Positions 1 to 14,514 are shown, numbered from the stretch's first letter. The stretch is 64,000 nucleotides of DNA from Primula veris (GCA_963682055.1 OY821741.1:503501-567500); one strand, 5' to 3'. Program-made: numbers and translations. Notes: generated by a model not told the origin, from the sequence alone.

Positions 1-44
1 ATTCACTTTTCCTACTTTTCCAGCACCGTTTGAGTATTCACTTG

Positions 45-2251
45 TGTCCCGCCCCGAATTTTGGATAAACCCGGGTCGTGAATGTAAATGAAAATAAAAA
101 GGAAAAAGTTTAAATAACGAAACATGCGGAATATCATTCGGTAATATGCCAATCAATAGAACCAAATAAATACTTCAGGTCATGCCGATAATCACATTTG
201 ATTCACTAAATTGGCTTAAGGGTAGCCAACGGTGTTCAACTATGACAACACAAACAATACAGTACGTTTTAGAAAATTTCGGCATGAGCTTTGCGTATCT
301 ATGTGTTTCCAATAAATTAGACCTGTCTGAAACAACACATAACAAAATCGCAACGCGATTACCAAATAATCCAACAAGGATAAATCAAATCCAACCCAGC
401 TGATATTCTATAAAATAGCGTAATCTAAAATATACAAGTGCACGAGATAAGTTACTCCAACCAAAAGAAAATTAATCTCGTGTTAAACGCTTACTAGGCC
501 AACAAGACTCAAAATGAGATAATGCCAAAATGAACAAAAAACAAGTCTAGCGTGCGCGCGATGACGTGTAATATGATAATGAGCTTCATGCAAGCACTCT
601 AAACTTCGCCACCATCTACGTCAGCACCTGTACATCGATCGTGAACAAAATGTACAGAAAACAAAGAAAGGAGGTAAGAAAACAATCTCGCATTAAAAAC
701 GGCGCGTGCTACTAAGCGCGCACACACAATCCTAACATGGCAAATATGATATCTTGGCAAATAATAACAAAGGGCAATTGCACGAAAAACACATCAACAA
801 ATATAACTCGCAACACAAGTAAATGAACATGTAATCAAGATCAACTGAATTAATAATAAAACAAAATAAAATAAAACAAAACAAAATAAAATAAAACAAG
901 ACTCAACGAAACACAAAGTCGGGATTGTCTCACATGTACCCACTTCCAGAGCCACTCTGCTCTAGGACCCAAAGTGCAATGGTTCCCTCACCCATATTAT
1001 GACACTAATATGTGACCAAAAGATATGGGGCCAGCTTTAAGGGGACTAACCCTATGATACTGATATACCTAATCCTTGCGCAAGTTTCCGGGATCTCACC
1101 GTAAGCTGACACAACTCCACCTTAACACTTGGTACTGCAATGCCTAAAATAAATATAAAATACTCTGAATACCAAACACGAAAATAGTAAACTCCACAAT
1201 AAAACATAAAATACACTTTATAATATTTGATGTAATTAGATAAACACATCACCAATAAAGTATACACGATATCACCACAAGAGTATACAAGATATCACCA
1301 ATGACACACTTTCACGTTTTTAAAAGATTTAATTAAATAACACATTTAAATCATTTTATTCTCCACAGTTCATTTTATAATAAAAATAGTAAGATCACCA
1401 TACACAATATAATCACCATAAAAATAACGATGCAATACACACTAACCATTTCACATAACCTAGCATACAACAAACAACACACAAAACCGCCTTTAAAGCT
1501 AAAACCATATTCTTCCCCCTTAACTACACAAACGAGAGCTCGTTTGTCAAAAAAGCCCCAAACTCAAGTCGAAAGCCCAACGAACAGTTAGAAACAGATC
1601 TGGACAGCCCAATAACGGTCCTTAAACAGCCCTAAAAATGTAATTAAAACCAGCTACGCATTAATATAAAAATCTATAATTCGGATTATAGCAATTATTC
1701 CCAAAAATGGGTTTTTATAAAAGTTAAAATCAGATGAAACGGCTTACACGGATAGATAGCTCTCAAAAAATAGGCTAAGAAAACATATTTGATTGTCGAA
1801 AACGGACCCCCGATGACCTCGGAATCGGCTCCCGAAGTCGCTGCCCTAAAACCCTAAACCGCACCCACAACTGCCACCTACCACCACAGCCTAACCAGTC
1901 CCTTTCCGGCGACCTAACCCCTTCTCCGACGTTCGTTTCTCTCTCCTTCTCTATGTCAACTCCGCTGGTCTCTCTCTCTCTTCTATCTCCGTATATATGT
2001 ATATATGTATCTATGTATATATGTAATATGTAATATGTATATGTATATATGTATATGTATAGGTTATACTAATTTACTAATTAGTCCACTTACTTATTAC
2101 ACGATACCAATCACCCCCACAACTATTATATACACCCAATTTCATATCACACATGTATATTTCACACAAATACGTAATCACCCACAAAACTAAATATCAC
2201 TATCGTATTACTAAAATTAATAATAAAGTATAAAATTTCCGAGACGTTACA
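45..2251 (-). mobile_element. Solo LTR, probably Ty3/gypsy type
   Basis: The segment begins TGTCCCGCC and ends GACGTTACA and is flanked by a perfect 5 bp duplication, ACTTG, at 40-44 and 2252-2256. TG...CA ends plus a 5 bp duplication mark an LTR insertion. No internal coding region or second LTR is seen, so this is most simply a solo LTR left by LTR-LTR recombination. I infer minus orientation because the reverse strand starts TGTAACGTCTCGG. It shares end sequences and an internal block (CTAAAATAAATRTAAAATAC near 1143 and 56780) with the insertion at 56042-57765. Family assignment is inference; the boundaries are direct observation. Confidence 0.8.
1990..2066. repeat. ATGTATAT microsatellite inside the solo LTR
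   Basis: Imperfect repeats of ATGTATAT and ATGTATGT form a purine-pyrimidine tract near one end of the solo LTR. It explains a short tyrosine- and isoleucine-rich reading frame here, which is not a gene. Confidence 0.85.
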
Positions 2252-2256
2252 ACTTG

Positions 2257-3120
2257 TCTTGGGTAGAGTAATGTTTTGAACCCTCAACGTATTGATCACA
2301 CTCGCCAGGCGTTAGAGTTTTTGCAGAAAAATTTCTCTTTTAGAAAATATGCTTCTCGGGCATAGAACAATGTTCTATATGCACTTTAAAACCATGTTCC
2401 TTATGCACTAGAAACCGATCAGCACTATATTTTGTGCTTATCCGAAGAACACACAATCTACCGTTTTTGATCCTATCCAAGTCCTTCAAGGAACAAGATT
2501 GAGACCTTTCTTAGGTAGCACCAAACATTCACGAACTTATAGTCAGGTACCATGCCTTCTATAATTCTGACTGTTTGGTCCAACTTCCTAAGATGTAGTT
2601 TGTTCAACACATATCTTGCGGAAAGCTCACTTCCCACACAAATTCAGAGTTTAACCCTAAACTTATCAACATGACATTCCAACCACACAATTGTGCGAAC
2701 GGTGTCTCATGTTCACCATTTCAATCACACTGATCATGTATTCATATCCATGTGAATATACCATTTTGGAACTAGTTAGAAAATATCTAACACGTCCAAG
2801 AATAGTCTATCATTTAATGATTAACACTTAATCATTGGATTAAAGTTGGTAGTTTAACACAACAGAACACCCATGATTAAACATATTTTCTAACAAGCCT
2901 TAATCCTCAACAATAGAATTCACGTATTCATTCTTACTTGAATGAATATCTCGACTGATTTGTCTTTACTTCTCATCAAGTAAACATATCAGTATTTAGT
3001 ACAACCATCAATAAATTGAGGAAATACCTTTTAACCCTTTCTTGGTTTGCAAGCATCTCAAATGCATCAAACCATTAGGTTATGTACTCCGTTCGAAACT
3101 TCGAACTGAAGACTTAGCAA
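2257..3120 (-). pseudogene. Decayed Copia integrase remnant
   Basis: Translating the minus strand in pieces gives Copia integrase-like stretches. From about 3040 down to 2930 it reads DGCTKY then YVYLMRSKDKSVEIF, matching the FIDDxTxYxYVYLxRSKDE part of the Copia integrase core. From about 2590 down to 2330 it reads KFVNVW, DRIKNGRLC and SADRFLVHK, resembling the integrase C-terminal region. Several frameshifts and stops interrupt it. The reverse transcriptase that should follow is absent on this side because the solo LTR at 45-2251 interrupts the element, which may continue beyond the left edge of the window. Confidence 0.6.
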
Positions 3121-6100
3121 TACATTGATTCAAACACAAATGCATATTATGTTTCAATTTAAATAATAGATTTAGAAAAATAAAACATTTATGGTTTTAT
3201 ATTTCCATGACCTACTATATCATCTCAAATCAGTGACTTAATTGAATAATTCAACATGTCATTATTGACCACAAGAGTATCGAATAAAATGCTCATTTTG
3301 AACAAATAGTCACTCATATATTGCCATAAACAGGCAAATTTATCACAACTTGATCCTAGTGTTTTGGCTACCGAAAGGCTACTGCCCTTTAGGTTTCAAA
3401 AACCACTAGTCATGATTCAAAGTTGTATAATTGCACTTGTTAGTGGATTTCCAAACGTTTAAAACGTTTCCACACATTAACGCCCCACAGTTCATACATT
3501 CCCTTTTGTCCTCACTCAGGACATGCACTTTTTTTATTGAGAAATTTAACCGGTTTCAATGTGTTAAATGAATTTTATAATTTATTTCAGACGTTTAAGG
3601 TCTATACCACTGAACTGTTAGATATTCTCTCACTCTCCCGTAGGTGCTTTGGGGTACATTTAGATTCTCGATCTATAGTATCGACGGGTTACCCCCACTT
3701 TTATGGCCCTTGGGGTTCTCCCCCAATAATAGTAATATACTATTACTCAATTACTATTCTCAATAATAGCAATCAGAACATATTCATAATATGTTATTTT
3801 AACAAGTTAATAAGATGTTATATCAACAAATTATTAAATATTCTTTCAACAAACTAATAAAATGTTATTTAAACAAATAATAAAATAGCCGATATTTGTT
3901 TATTCTTAAAATAAAACTCAAGGGCCATTTATAATTTTTTTTTTAATCATCAAATTATTTGCTCTTGGATGAACAAACTTGATTATCAAATAACCTTTCA
4001 TCCAATTATGTAACCGATCAATTCATGCAATTAATATCGAGCTAATAAACTCTTAATAATTGTCATCAATGTGCATCGTTACAATATTTTATAACTCTCC
4101 AAATTAAATTGTGTTAAAACACAATTAATAAGAAGTTATAAATACTCGTCATTAATCTCATTAATGATCACCGTTATAAAATTTGTAACCCTCCAAATTA
4201 AATTGCAATAAATCACAACTAAAAGGAGTTACGACCCATTATTTCACCAAATAAATGTATTTAATAATGGTCGTTTCAAATTTGTATCCCCTCTCATTAA
4301 TATATATACATGCAAAATTAATAGGAGTTACACCGGCACCCATAATGTTCTGGTCAGTTCCAGCACCCACTGTGTTCCAGACATTTCCCGCAGGAAACTG
4401 TTCGTTATCTCAAATAACAAGCACGCACAATCTAATTTCGAAAAATGAAACTAAAACTCCTCATTCGCAAACATCAGATTTCTATAACCACGCATGGTTT
4501 CAAGAAATTGATTTTGCAAGAGTATTCTAGTTCATTACCGAAAAAGATTCTCAAATTCTGAAAGATTTATTCAGCCGTAAACACCAGATAAATCTGATTT
4601 TATACAGAACAATCTCAGAATTCAATCAGTTCTGTCGTAAGCCCCAAATTCTGAAAAATCAGAAAATGGTTTTACAAGAACTATTTCGAAAGCAGTTCTG
4701 TCGTAATCCCCAATTTAATGGCTTTTACTAGAACTGTTTCGAATATTCACCAATGCTCCAATTTCATGGTAGAGATCCATGTCTACACAAATACTCATTA
4801 GAAATTGTTAGTACTTTATTAACATGAAAACAATAAACATGTATAAATTTCACTAACAATATAATGTAACGAGATTACTCATAATATGAAATGATAATAA
4901 ATCCATTCATTACTAAATTATTCACATGACTTATTATAGTAATAGTCCAAAAAGAAACAGTTTCGTAATGTGTCTCAATACCCATTACTACAAAAAATTA
5001 ATCACCATTTAAGTCCAAAATTAAACTCTATTATTTCCTGACTTTAAAACGGCTACACAATCGTGTATTATATCATCTGGAATAACAAACTGAAAAACAA
5101 TTTAATCCATGTATTTCCTTAATAACACTTCCTTTTGAACATAGTCCCTGATCAAATCAAGTGAAACTAACTCCTGGGTAAAATAAAAATATGTAACAGA
5201 CTAACAGTTACATGATGCATTCCACCAATGAATTTAGTCAAAATCCAAATAGAATACCAAAACATTACTTGTACTCGGCAGGATAAAACGTTACTACACC
5301 AACCATTACGTGTAAGTAAAAACCAAATCAAGAACAGATTGGAATTCCAATGAGATTACTCCAAAAATCCACGACCAACCATTTACTCAGTATAACATTA
5401 CTCTCAAATTCACAATTTTAGAGTGTACATAAAGGTTATTATTATCCAAGTACTTACAAGTAACCATGCACATATATATACCACTGAATATAACTCTCAA
5501 AATTAATAAACACGTGTATATTTTCCAAAATATATCATAACAGTAAAGTACATGTCATAGCATCATAGGCATAACCAACAGGTTCATTCATAAGCTTAGA
5601 CTCTTGCTAAGCAATACTATCACAACTTTATATTGTAAACACACCAGGTGACATTACCTTTACGTGCCATTAATAAAATCAACCAGTAACAATTACATAC
5701 TTGTTCATACAATTTAATTATACAAGTAGCGAACACATTGCTCAACATACGTTCAAAAAATTATCCAATTCTTGTACCATGAGCATAAAATAAAACATTG
5801 GCAACCCGTTTACATGCTCGAAAGTATTACAAACCACTTGACATGCAGGAAGTAGTCCCTACCATGAACGTTCATTTACACATTAACAAAACTCAGAACA
5901 TACATGTTTCTAAGTTAAATGGTCAACAATTACATTTTACCCATTCATATATAAATAAAAAGATACATGTATGAGGCATGTCACTGGACAAAAGTCTAAA
6001 CACCAAAATTACTCACCATAAATGGTCACAAATATACAAAATTGCATCTCATGCGTTTCGTATCAAAAACCAAACATACATATTAGACTAATTATCAAAT

Positions 6101-6800
6101 ATATCATGCTGTTATATAAAACTAAACATGCAGGCATGTACATTACCAAAAATAATGTTTGAACCCATAATGGTTCCACACAGAAACATGCTTGGAACTG
6201 GCACAAACATTCATACACGTGATACATAACACATATTATACATCACTACTCATACCAGACGATCTAAAACCGGAAAGGAGGTTTTTCACCAAAACCCAAA
6301 AAGGAAAAGAAAAGGCAAACAATGCGGAAAAACGCATTCGACAATTTAAGCGGAAACACCAATTTCTCAAAAACCAAAGTTTATTAGAAAATGATTTTTT
6401 CTAAAAAACTGTCTAAGACACGGAAATAATTTTCTGTCTATACAAACACCAAAATTATTGTATTAACGTATGAACATAAAAAATATCGTTCAACATTGTT
6501 GGGTACGTTGTAAATAAACACAATAATTTTTACGGAAAAGAAATGGACAAATAAACAGAAAATGCTTTCCTCAAATATATAAATATCAATTACAACCTTC
6601 AAAAAATAAGAGCATGTAAATGATACCGAAATGGACTAAAGTCCGAGACGAGGTAACTGCAAGCAGTTTTCTTTAAACGATATTTGTCCCGCCACCTCTG
6701 CTTCTGGCTAAATGGGGCACTTCGTTCCTAAGGTACAACGTCTATCACATGTGACTCGGCGGAAACGGCACCGAGCCACGGTCGGGCTATTGGTGATGCG
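3121..6800 (-). mobile_element. Decayed retrotransposon-derived region, no intact gene
   Basis: This AT-rich stretch holds no convincing coding region and probably continues the decayed Copia element on its upstream side. It contains repeated low-complexity blocks, for example AATTAAATTG-containing segments near 4100 and 4195, and repeated TTCTGTCGTAA units near 4630-4700. No second LTR, PBS or target duplication was found, so the limits are approximate and the assignment is inference from the neighbouring integrase remnant. Confidence 0.3.
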
Positions 6801-8039
6801 GTATTCTCTCTCTATATGTATGCATATGTGTTTGTGTGTGAATGTGTGTATATGCCATGTATTTACTTTGTCATGGAAAAGTCCCAAAAAAAATGGACCA
6901 AGACCATCCTTTTTAAACATGCAATTTGTAACTCATTTTACAAATAAATACACATATAAATGGGGAGGATAAATGTATTTGTAACCATTAAAATAAATAA
7001 CATTCAAAACAATGAAAACAAATAGTTTTCCAACAAAATTAACCTAAATGTTTGAACATTTTTCTTCGGTACTCATTTTCATCAACTATTTTGTTTTTAT
7101 CAATTGTAAGACTTAAAATAAGACAAGATTTTATTACTATTTACATTAATTAGTTGAATTATTTTGTTATTGTGATAATATATTATTGGTCATTTTTAAG
7201 GCCTATATGTAAACATTTCGCTCTTTTATTGATGATGTTCATTGACTTTAGTAAAAAGGATGCAACTCTAAGCATGTTTGTCCCCTAAATTTTTTGTTTC
7301 TCTTGAATATATTTCGCAGCTTCTCGTCTATATTTTCCTCCTAAACCCTACAGGTTTTATCAATTTGGCTTCTTAATATTGCCTAAACATTCTTTGAGAA
7401 TGTATTAAACTAAGGAATAAAAAATTGGTAAGTACAATCATTATTTCATAAGCATTTTGAAGTAAATAAAAATGAAAAAAACATAGTGTCCTTATTTACG
7501 ATTTTAATTTACAAAGAATCTGATAGCTATTTAGTATTTACATCTCTATATCGTTATATCACCCAAGTAATAGTATATTGTATACATTTAAATACCAGCT
7601 TATCTTATCTGAGTTTTTCAAATATTTCAACTTATACCGACGTTCAGAATTAATGCATGCATGCTTGCGGTTTTATTTTTAAAACGGCAATTTAATTAAT
7701 TAATTAATTAATTAGGTTTTCAAATTTTGGCGATTGTTTGTTGAGATGGTATTTGTTGAGCGTTTGTTCACTTCATTATAAACCCATAAGAATACTTTGA
7801 AATCGTGCTTCAAATTACCTTTTAAATTAAAAAAAAACAAATCTTCGTATGGGGAAATATGTGTTTTTCATCAAAATTTATATAAACGTCTTTAGGTTAG
7901 AAGACTATATTAATTACGCAAAAGTCAATTGGTAAAACAGTACTAGAAATTTTTTACATCCATTTCTATTTCAATTTTATTGTTATAGATCAGATTTGTA
8001 TTTTATTCCGGCTAGGAAACTATAGATATCAGTTGAGCC
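6801..8039. other. AT-rich intergenic DNA, no gene seen
   Basis: I see no coding region, RNA gene or transposon ends here. The only distinct structure is a TTAA tetranucleotide run near 7692-7714. Short reading frames at the left side overlap each other on opposite strands and show no family features. Confidence 0.5.
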
Positions 8040-8890
8040 TAGGGATGGTAATTTCATGGGTTTTAACCTAACCCGACTCGACCCGAGAACAAACTCGCAT
8101 TTTTACCCATTTTACCCGACCCGACCCACTTGACCCGTTTTTTTTAAAAATACTTTTTTCCCTTTTAAAAAAAAAAAATCCTCATAAATGTTAAAGATTT
8201 CAACAACAAAAAATTGATAGGTAGAGTAAAAAATCATTTGATTTAGAAATATAATATAAAAATACTAACGTGATATTAAATAGTACTCTTTCAATTTAAT
8301 TTACGGATTTAAATTTTGCATTATTCTGTTTGACATTTTCATGTTTATTTAATTACTTTCGCCTCATTAATTTCATGAATTAAAATATTACTATATGTAA
8401 AAATGTAACATAAATGTATACGATTGATATGATAATTTGATTTTCCATAAATCATTTTATAAATAAAGACGATAAAATATTAGTCATTAATTAACATGAA
8501 TAAATTTCATTAATATTTACCATAAATATCGTTTCATTAATTAATAAATTAATTCTACATAAGATTTTTTTTTAAATCCACCAAAATGTATGTTATGTAT
8601 TACTATAGAAGAAATAGTTTAATTTATATGAGATAAAGAAGAGAGAATGTGTGAATTTTTACTTTTTAAACTGCAATTTAAATGTATGTTCTCTATTATT
8701 ATAGGAGAGAGAGTTTAATGTATATGAGAGATAAAAGGGCGAAAGTGTTAACTTGCACTTTTTTAAGTTGCACTTTTACATATTTAAACCCGACCCGAAT
8801 AGAATTGCAGTTTTACCCGGACCGTGACGGGTCGAGTCGGGTTGAAACGCGTGAATTAGGTTTTTGGATTATGGGCAATGGCAGTGTAAT
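8040..8890. mobile_element. Possible non-autonomous hAT-like element
   Basis: A perfect 16 bp inverted repeat, AACCCGACTCGACCCG at 8070-8085 and its complement at 8828-8843, sits inside the ends of an AT-rich segment. The left end TAGGGATGGTAAT resembles hAT termini, and Ac/Ds-type relatives often carry subterminal CCCGAC-rich repeats. The right terminus is degraded and I found no 8 bp target duplication, so this remains tentative. Confidence 0.35.
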
Positions 8891-9871
8891 CTTTATATAG
8901 AGAAGTGTGTGTTTTTTGGTTGTATACTCGGTGATTGATGATGGTCAACTAATAATTGGATTGATCTCTTTCATATGAATTTTGTTGTTTTAGACCACAA
9001 ATAGGGGATATGTGGTTTTATTTCAATATAAATGGACTCTAGCATTTTGTTTAAGTCAAACTTGAATGTTCGGTTACGATGAAGGTATATAGGTTATATT
9101 TCATGGCTTTTCCGGTCTTGTAAGAGTCATTTACTGATTTCCTAAGTTCTTTGGTATAGGTTGTGTTGAACGGATATGGGTTTTATAAGAGTCATTTACT
9201 GGTAATCTTTCATTCTAGTGCACTTTGATGACAGTGTGTGTAGTTTAGTTTTTATCTGATTAAATGGTAATTTTGATAAATTTGATCTTTTTACTAAGGA
9301 TATTATTTTCGTTGTTTTGGACTTAGAATTGGGAAGTGGTGATTCCTATATGGGCTTTTAGTTTTGTGTTACTGCATGCTTTGAGAGTCGGTTTCCATGT
9401 TCAGTATTTCAACTTGGAACAATTGTTGTTTTTGCTTATACAACATTTATTGAGTAATTGAGTGTAAGGCCTATTATAGAATAAGATTGTCTTTTCTACT
9501 TATAAAAGAAAATTATCTGTTCAATTATGTACTCTTTAAAAATTCAATTGTAAATTCAGTTCTTAGGTAATGGTACTCTTAATACGTTTTCTTCCTGTTT
9601 GTTTCAAGTGATCTTTGATAATGGATTGCAATGATGCTGTTGTAGGTTTCAAAATTGGCACTTGTGTTCCATGATTCAATCACACTATCACTGGTTTCTG
9701 CTAAGCCTTGAAAACTATATTAACTCTGCCAAAATCCATATAATACTTGTTATTTCTCAGTTCATAGATAAATAAAACCGTTTTTGTTTTTCCAGTTTAG
9801 TATTTTCCCCTACGATATTAGCATCCTAAAGTCCCTTTTACCTTGACTAAACTTTGTGATTTAATCTGCAG
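8891..9871. other. Non-coding DNA upstream of the trihelix pseudogene
   Basis: No gene can be supported here. The block is T-rich like plant introns and ends with an acceptor-like TTAATCTGCAG just before the first recognisable exon of the GT-1-like pseudogene, so it may be upstream intron sequence of that gene. Confidence 0.4.
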
Positions 9872-10081
9872 AAGTTTCCGAACCAACAGTACTAATGGAA
9901 GAAATTTGGATCAGGATGATAATCTAGACGACGGTATCATTTGTTCTTTTTCTTTCCTAAATATACTTTTTTCATGAAATCTTCTATTTTAACTGAATTT
10001 ACTTCTCTTTTAAAAAAAGACAGCGTAATTTTTTTTACTGGTCGTGCATTTTGTTTACTACTCGGTACTCGGTTATCTTTA

Positions 10082-10396
10082 TGTTGAGTTGTGGAGCCAA
10101 ATGTGTTTTGTTCATGTTCACTAATTATCCCACATCACTAAGAATTGTAATAAGAGCCACTATGGGTTCTATATATGCCCCACCTATCTTGTATTGTAAA
10201 GAGAGAGTTTTAGTTGCGAGAGAACCATAACTTTGTGATCAAGCTAGATTACGTTTGTAATCCTCCTTATAATATATATTAGTGCCACGTGTAGCGGTCC
10301 GGAGACGTAGCCAATTTGGGTGAACTCCGTTATCAAAGAGTGTGTGCTGGGTTTTAGCTTTCTGTCTTTCTCATTATTCCCCTGATCGACCCAACA
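10082..10396 (+). repeat. 5' LTR of Copia copy 1
   Basis: This 315 bp terminal repeat runs TGTTGAG...CCAACA and matches the 3' LTR at 14515-14861 apart from substitutions and a 32 bp gap, so the insertion is not brand new. Confidence 0.9.
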
Positions 10397-10398
10397 AG

Positions 10399-10410
10399 TG
10401 GTATCAGAGC
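10399..10410 (+). other. Primer-binding site (initiator tRNA-Met type)
   Basis: TGGTATCAGAGC lies two bases inside the 5' LTR. It is complementary to the 3' end of plant initiator tRNA-Met, the usual minus-strand primer of plant Copia elements. Confidence 0.9.
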
Positions 10411-10421
10411 TCGAAAGATCG

Positions 10422-13400
10422 ATGGCGAAAGAAGAGAGAACCGCACACGGGATCGAGAAGTTCGACGGGAAGGACTTCGCATTCTGGAGAATGCAAATAG
10501 AGGACTACCTTTACGGGAGGAAGATGCATCAGCCATTTCTCCTTGAGGAAAGACCGACCACGACCACCGAGGAGGCGTAGAAACTCTTAGACCGACAAGT
10601 GTTGGGAGTGATCCGCCTAACACTATCTAGGAGTGTAGCACATAACGTCGCAAGAGAGACGACGACGATGGGGATGATGAAGGTCCTCACCGACATGTAT
10701 GAGAAACCATCCGCGAACTACAAGGTACATCTCATGCGTAAGTTGTTCAACCTAGGCATGGTTGAGGACACACCTGTCGCAAATCATGTGAACAAGTTCA
10801 TCGACACCGTAAATCAGTTGGATGCGATGGAGATAACTTTTGAAGACGAAGTGAGAGCCCTTATACTGCTAGCATCTTTACCGAATAGTTGGGAATTCAT
10901 GCGAGCTACTGTTAGCAACTCAATTGGAAAGGAGAAACTGACTTACAACGGCATCCGAGATCAAATACTCGCTGAGGAACTCAGAAATTTAGACATGGGT
11001 GAATGCTCAAATGATGGAGCAGCCTTGAACATGGGTTCAAGAGACCGGGGTAAGGCCAGGGTATAGGACGTTAGAGGACGTTCGCAATCCCGAGGTAGAA
11101 GAGGGCAAAGCCGAGGCGGCAAAGATAGCGATCGAAGTAAGAAGAATCTTCGATGCTATAACAGGCAGGGTATGGGGCACTTCAGTCATGAGTGCAAGCA
11201 GACGAAGACGGGTACCGGCCGTGATCACGTGGCTAATGTTGCGAGCGATGAGGATTCGGGTGACTGTTTATTGCTTGCCGAACAGAGAAATATAGAATCG
11301 TGGATTCTAGACTCTGGGGCATATTTCACACAACCTCTTGGAAGGATTTATTTGAAAATTACACTGCGGGTAATTTCGGTAAAGTGTATCTAGTCGACGG
11401 ACAAGCGTTGGATGTTGTTGAAATGGGCGATGTGAAAATTCGCATTCCAAACGGGTCGGTATGGAAGCTAACGGCATGTTCCGAGGTTGACCAAGAATTT
11501 GATCTCAGTAGGTCAACTCGATGCAGAAAGACACTCCATTTCGTTCAGCAATGGAGCTTGGAAAGTTTCACGAGGAGCTATGGTGATAGCCTGAGGGAGC
11601 AAGGTCGGTACAATGTACATGACGACCGATGAGGAGTGTACAATTGCGGCAGCTGTGTCGCAAAACTCCTCGGAACTGTGGCATCGACGGTTGGGTCACA
11701 TAAGTGAGAAGGGGATAAGAGTGTTAGCAAAAGACGGGAAGCTACCGGGCTAGAAGTCTGTCAACCTCGACATGTGCGAAGGTTGCATATTCGGGAAGCA
11801 GAAGAAAGTGAGCTTCCAGAAAGGTGGAAAAGCTCCCAAGGAGGAGAAGCTAGCAATTGTCCACTCAGACGTATGGGGACCATCTCCAGTGACCTCACTG
11901 GGAGGATCTCAGTACTATGTGACCTTCATCGATGATTCGAAGAGGAAAACATGGGTCTATTTCTTGAAACACAAGTCTGAGGTGTTTAAGAAATTTCAAG
12001 AATGGAAGGCCATGGTCGAACTAGAGACCGGGAATAAACTCAAATGTTTGAGGTCCGATAATGGCGGAGAGTACATTGATGCGAAATTCGTAGGGTTCTG
12101 TGCACAGAGAGGCATTCGAATGGAGAAGACCATCCGAAGAACGCCACAGCAGAATGGCGTGGCCGAAAGAATGAACCGAAGAATCAATGAGCGTCCTAGG
12201 AGTATGAGACTGCAAAGTGGGTTGCCCAAAGCCTTGTGGGCACATACAGTAAACACGGCGGTTTACCTCATTAACCGCGGACCCTCAGTGCCATTAGAAA
12301 GGAGAATTCCCGAAGAAGAGTGGATAGAAAAGCCTATCTCTTATGAACACTTGTGAGTGTTCGGTTGTCTGTCATATATCCATGTCGATATAAATGATCG
12401 TACCAAGCTTGACTCGAAATCCAAAGTGTGTTACTTTGTGGGGTACGGTGGAGCTGAGTTTGGATCTTTTGGGATGGTCGAACAAAGAGGATCATTCGCA
12501 GTAAGGATGTCATCTTCAACGAAAGCATTTTGTATAAAGATCGACAAAATGTGGTGGTGGAAGAACATGCGCTCCCGTCCGAGGAAAGTGGTATAGTCGA
12601 CATGAATGTGTTTCCAAGGTTGGAGTTGGAAAATGACACTGAAGATGAGCCAGTGGTGCTCGACAACCTACCAGCACATGCTGAAGAGGACGAGGAGCTG
12701 CCCCAAACTCCTCGACCTGAATTGGGTCGAGGTCATCGCGAGAGGACTCTCCTTCCCTGCATTACATATTACTCAATGATGCAAGCGAGCCTGAAAGTAG
12801 AGAGGAAGCTCTGGAGCTGAAAGACTCGAGCAAGTGGGAGCTCGCGATGAAGGATCAGATGAAGTCACTTGAGAAGAATGTGACTTGGCAGTTAGCCGAA
12901 CTGCCCAAGGGGAAAAGGGCACTGAGCAACAAATGGGTGTTCCGACTAAAGGAGGAACAAGATGGCTCGAAACGGTATAAGACACGATTAGTAGTCAAAG
13001 GGTTCCAGCAAAAGGCAGGAATTGACTACACCAAGATCTTTTCACCAGTCGTAAAGTTGACGACTATTCAGCTATTGTTGAGCATTGTTGTAAATGCGAA
13101 TCTTCATCTTGAGCAGTTAGATGTGAAAACTGCCTTTCTCCATAGAGATCTTGAAGAAAAAATTTACATGCTCCAATCTGAAGGGTTTGCCGAAAAGGGA
13201 AAAGAGAAACTGGTCTGCAAACAGAGAAAGAGCTTGTACGGGCTAAAACAAGCACCACAACAGTGGTATAAGAAGTTTGACAGTTTCATGGTGGATACCG
13301 GGTTCGAAAGAAGTGATAGTGATCACTGCTGTTTCGTGAAGAGATTCGAGAACTCTTCGTACGTCATACTACTTTTGTACGTAGATGACATGTTGCTTGC

Positions 13401-14337
13401 CGAGTCGAGCCTTGTGGAGATTAACAAGGTGAAGCAACAGTTGGCGAAACAGTTTGAGATGAAAGATTTGGGAGCCACAAATCAGATCCTCGATATGAGA
13501 ATTTCCCGAGGAAGGGATGGGTCTTTGTTTCTGTCACAAGCCGAATATGTGAAGAAAGTGTTGGCACGGTTTAGCATGAGTGATGCCAAGGCTGTAGGCT
13601 CACCGCTAGCCGCATACTTTAGCTTTTCGAAGAAACAATCACCCTCAGACGAGGAAGGAAAGGATCGTATGTCGAACATACCCTACGCTTCAGCAATTAG
13701 TAGCTTGATGTACGCTATGGTGTGTACAAGACCGGACATTGCCCATGCAGTGGGAGTTGTCAGTCGTTACATGAGTAACCCAGAAAAGCACCATTGGGAA
13801 GCTGTGAAGTGGATAATGAGATATCTCTCGGGTACAGTGAATTTGGTATTATGTTTTCGAAAGACCTCGGAAGGCCTGCACGGCTATGTGGATGCTGACA
13901 TGACCGGTGCTCTGGACAGCCGAAAGAGCACAACGGGATGTGTTTGTACCTACGGTGGTACTGCTGTGAGTTGGACATTTAAGTTACAAAAGATTGTTGC
14001 ATTGTCGACCACAGAGGCTGAGTACGTCATGGTGACGGAAGCAAGCAAAGAGATGATTTGGTTGCAAGGTTTCTTAAAGGAGCTCGGTCAGAAAACCGAC
14101 AAGGGAGTTCTGCACTGTGATAGTCAAAGTGCAGTTCAGCTAGCTAAGAACCCTGTATTCCATTCACGTACCAAGCACATACAGATTCATTACCATTTTA
14201 TCCGGGATGTTCTAGAAGATGGAATCTTCGCGCTAGAAAAGATTGAGGGCGCTAAGAACCCCGCCGATATGCTAACGAAGACTGTTACAATCGACAAACT
14301 GAGGCTGTGTGCAATCTCAGTAGGACTCCGAGCTTGA
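10422..14337 (+). pseudogene. Copia gag-pol polyprotein, interrupted
   Basis: The reading starts at ATG 10422 (MAKEERTAHGIEKFDGKDF, gag). Stops occur at 10578 (TAG where copy 2 has Trp) and 11064. The zinc knuckle (about 11154-11190) reads CYNR where copy 2 has CYNC. Protease keeps DSGA but shifts frame straight after (about 11320). Another TAG lies near 11751. Integrase (11772-12356) keeps HSDVWGP, SDNGGEY and NGVAER, carrying the D, D and E residues, and then meets a stop. The last frame, 12847-14337 (496 aa), is open with reverse transcriptase motifs QLDVKTAFLH, YGLKQAP and YVDDM, and RNase H motifs DSRKSTTG, LSTTEAEY and HSRTKHI. The element cannot make a full polyprotein. Confidence 0.9.
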
Positions 14338-14514
14338 GACTCAAGGTCGTCACTACACTGGAAGAATGGGTAACTCGCCGATGACGGAAGAGTATCAATT
14401 ACTATTCAATGATAACGATGGGAGCATTCTGCTCGGGGGAGCACAGTGAGTTCGGTGGTCGGGGATAATCGGAGTTCTTTTGAAGCACTCGACATTTGAC
14501 TCCAAGTGGGAGAT

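Noticed and set aside
3537..3857. 106-residue plus-strand frame
   Set aside because: It lies in a decayed minus-strand retroelement and turns into Asn/Ile/Tyr-rich low-complexity text.
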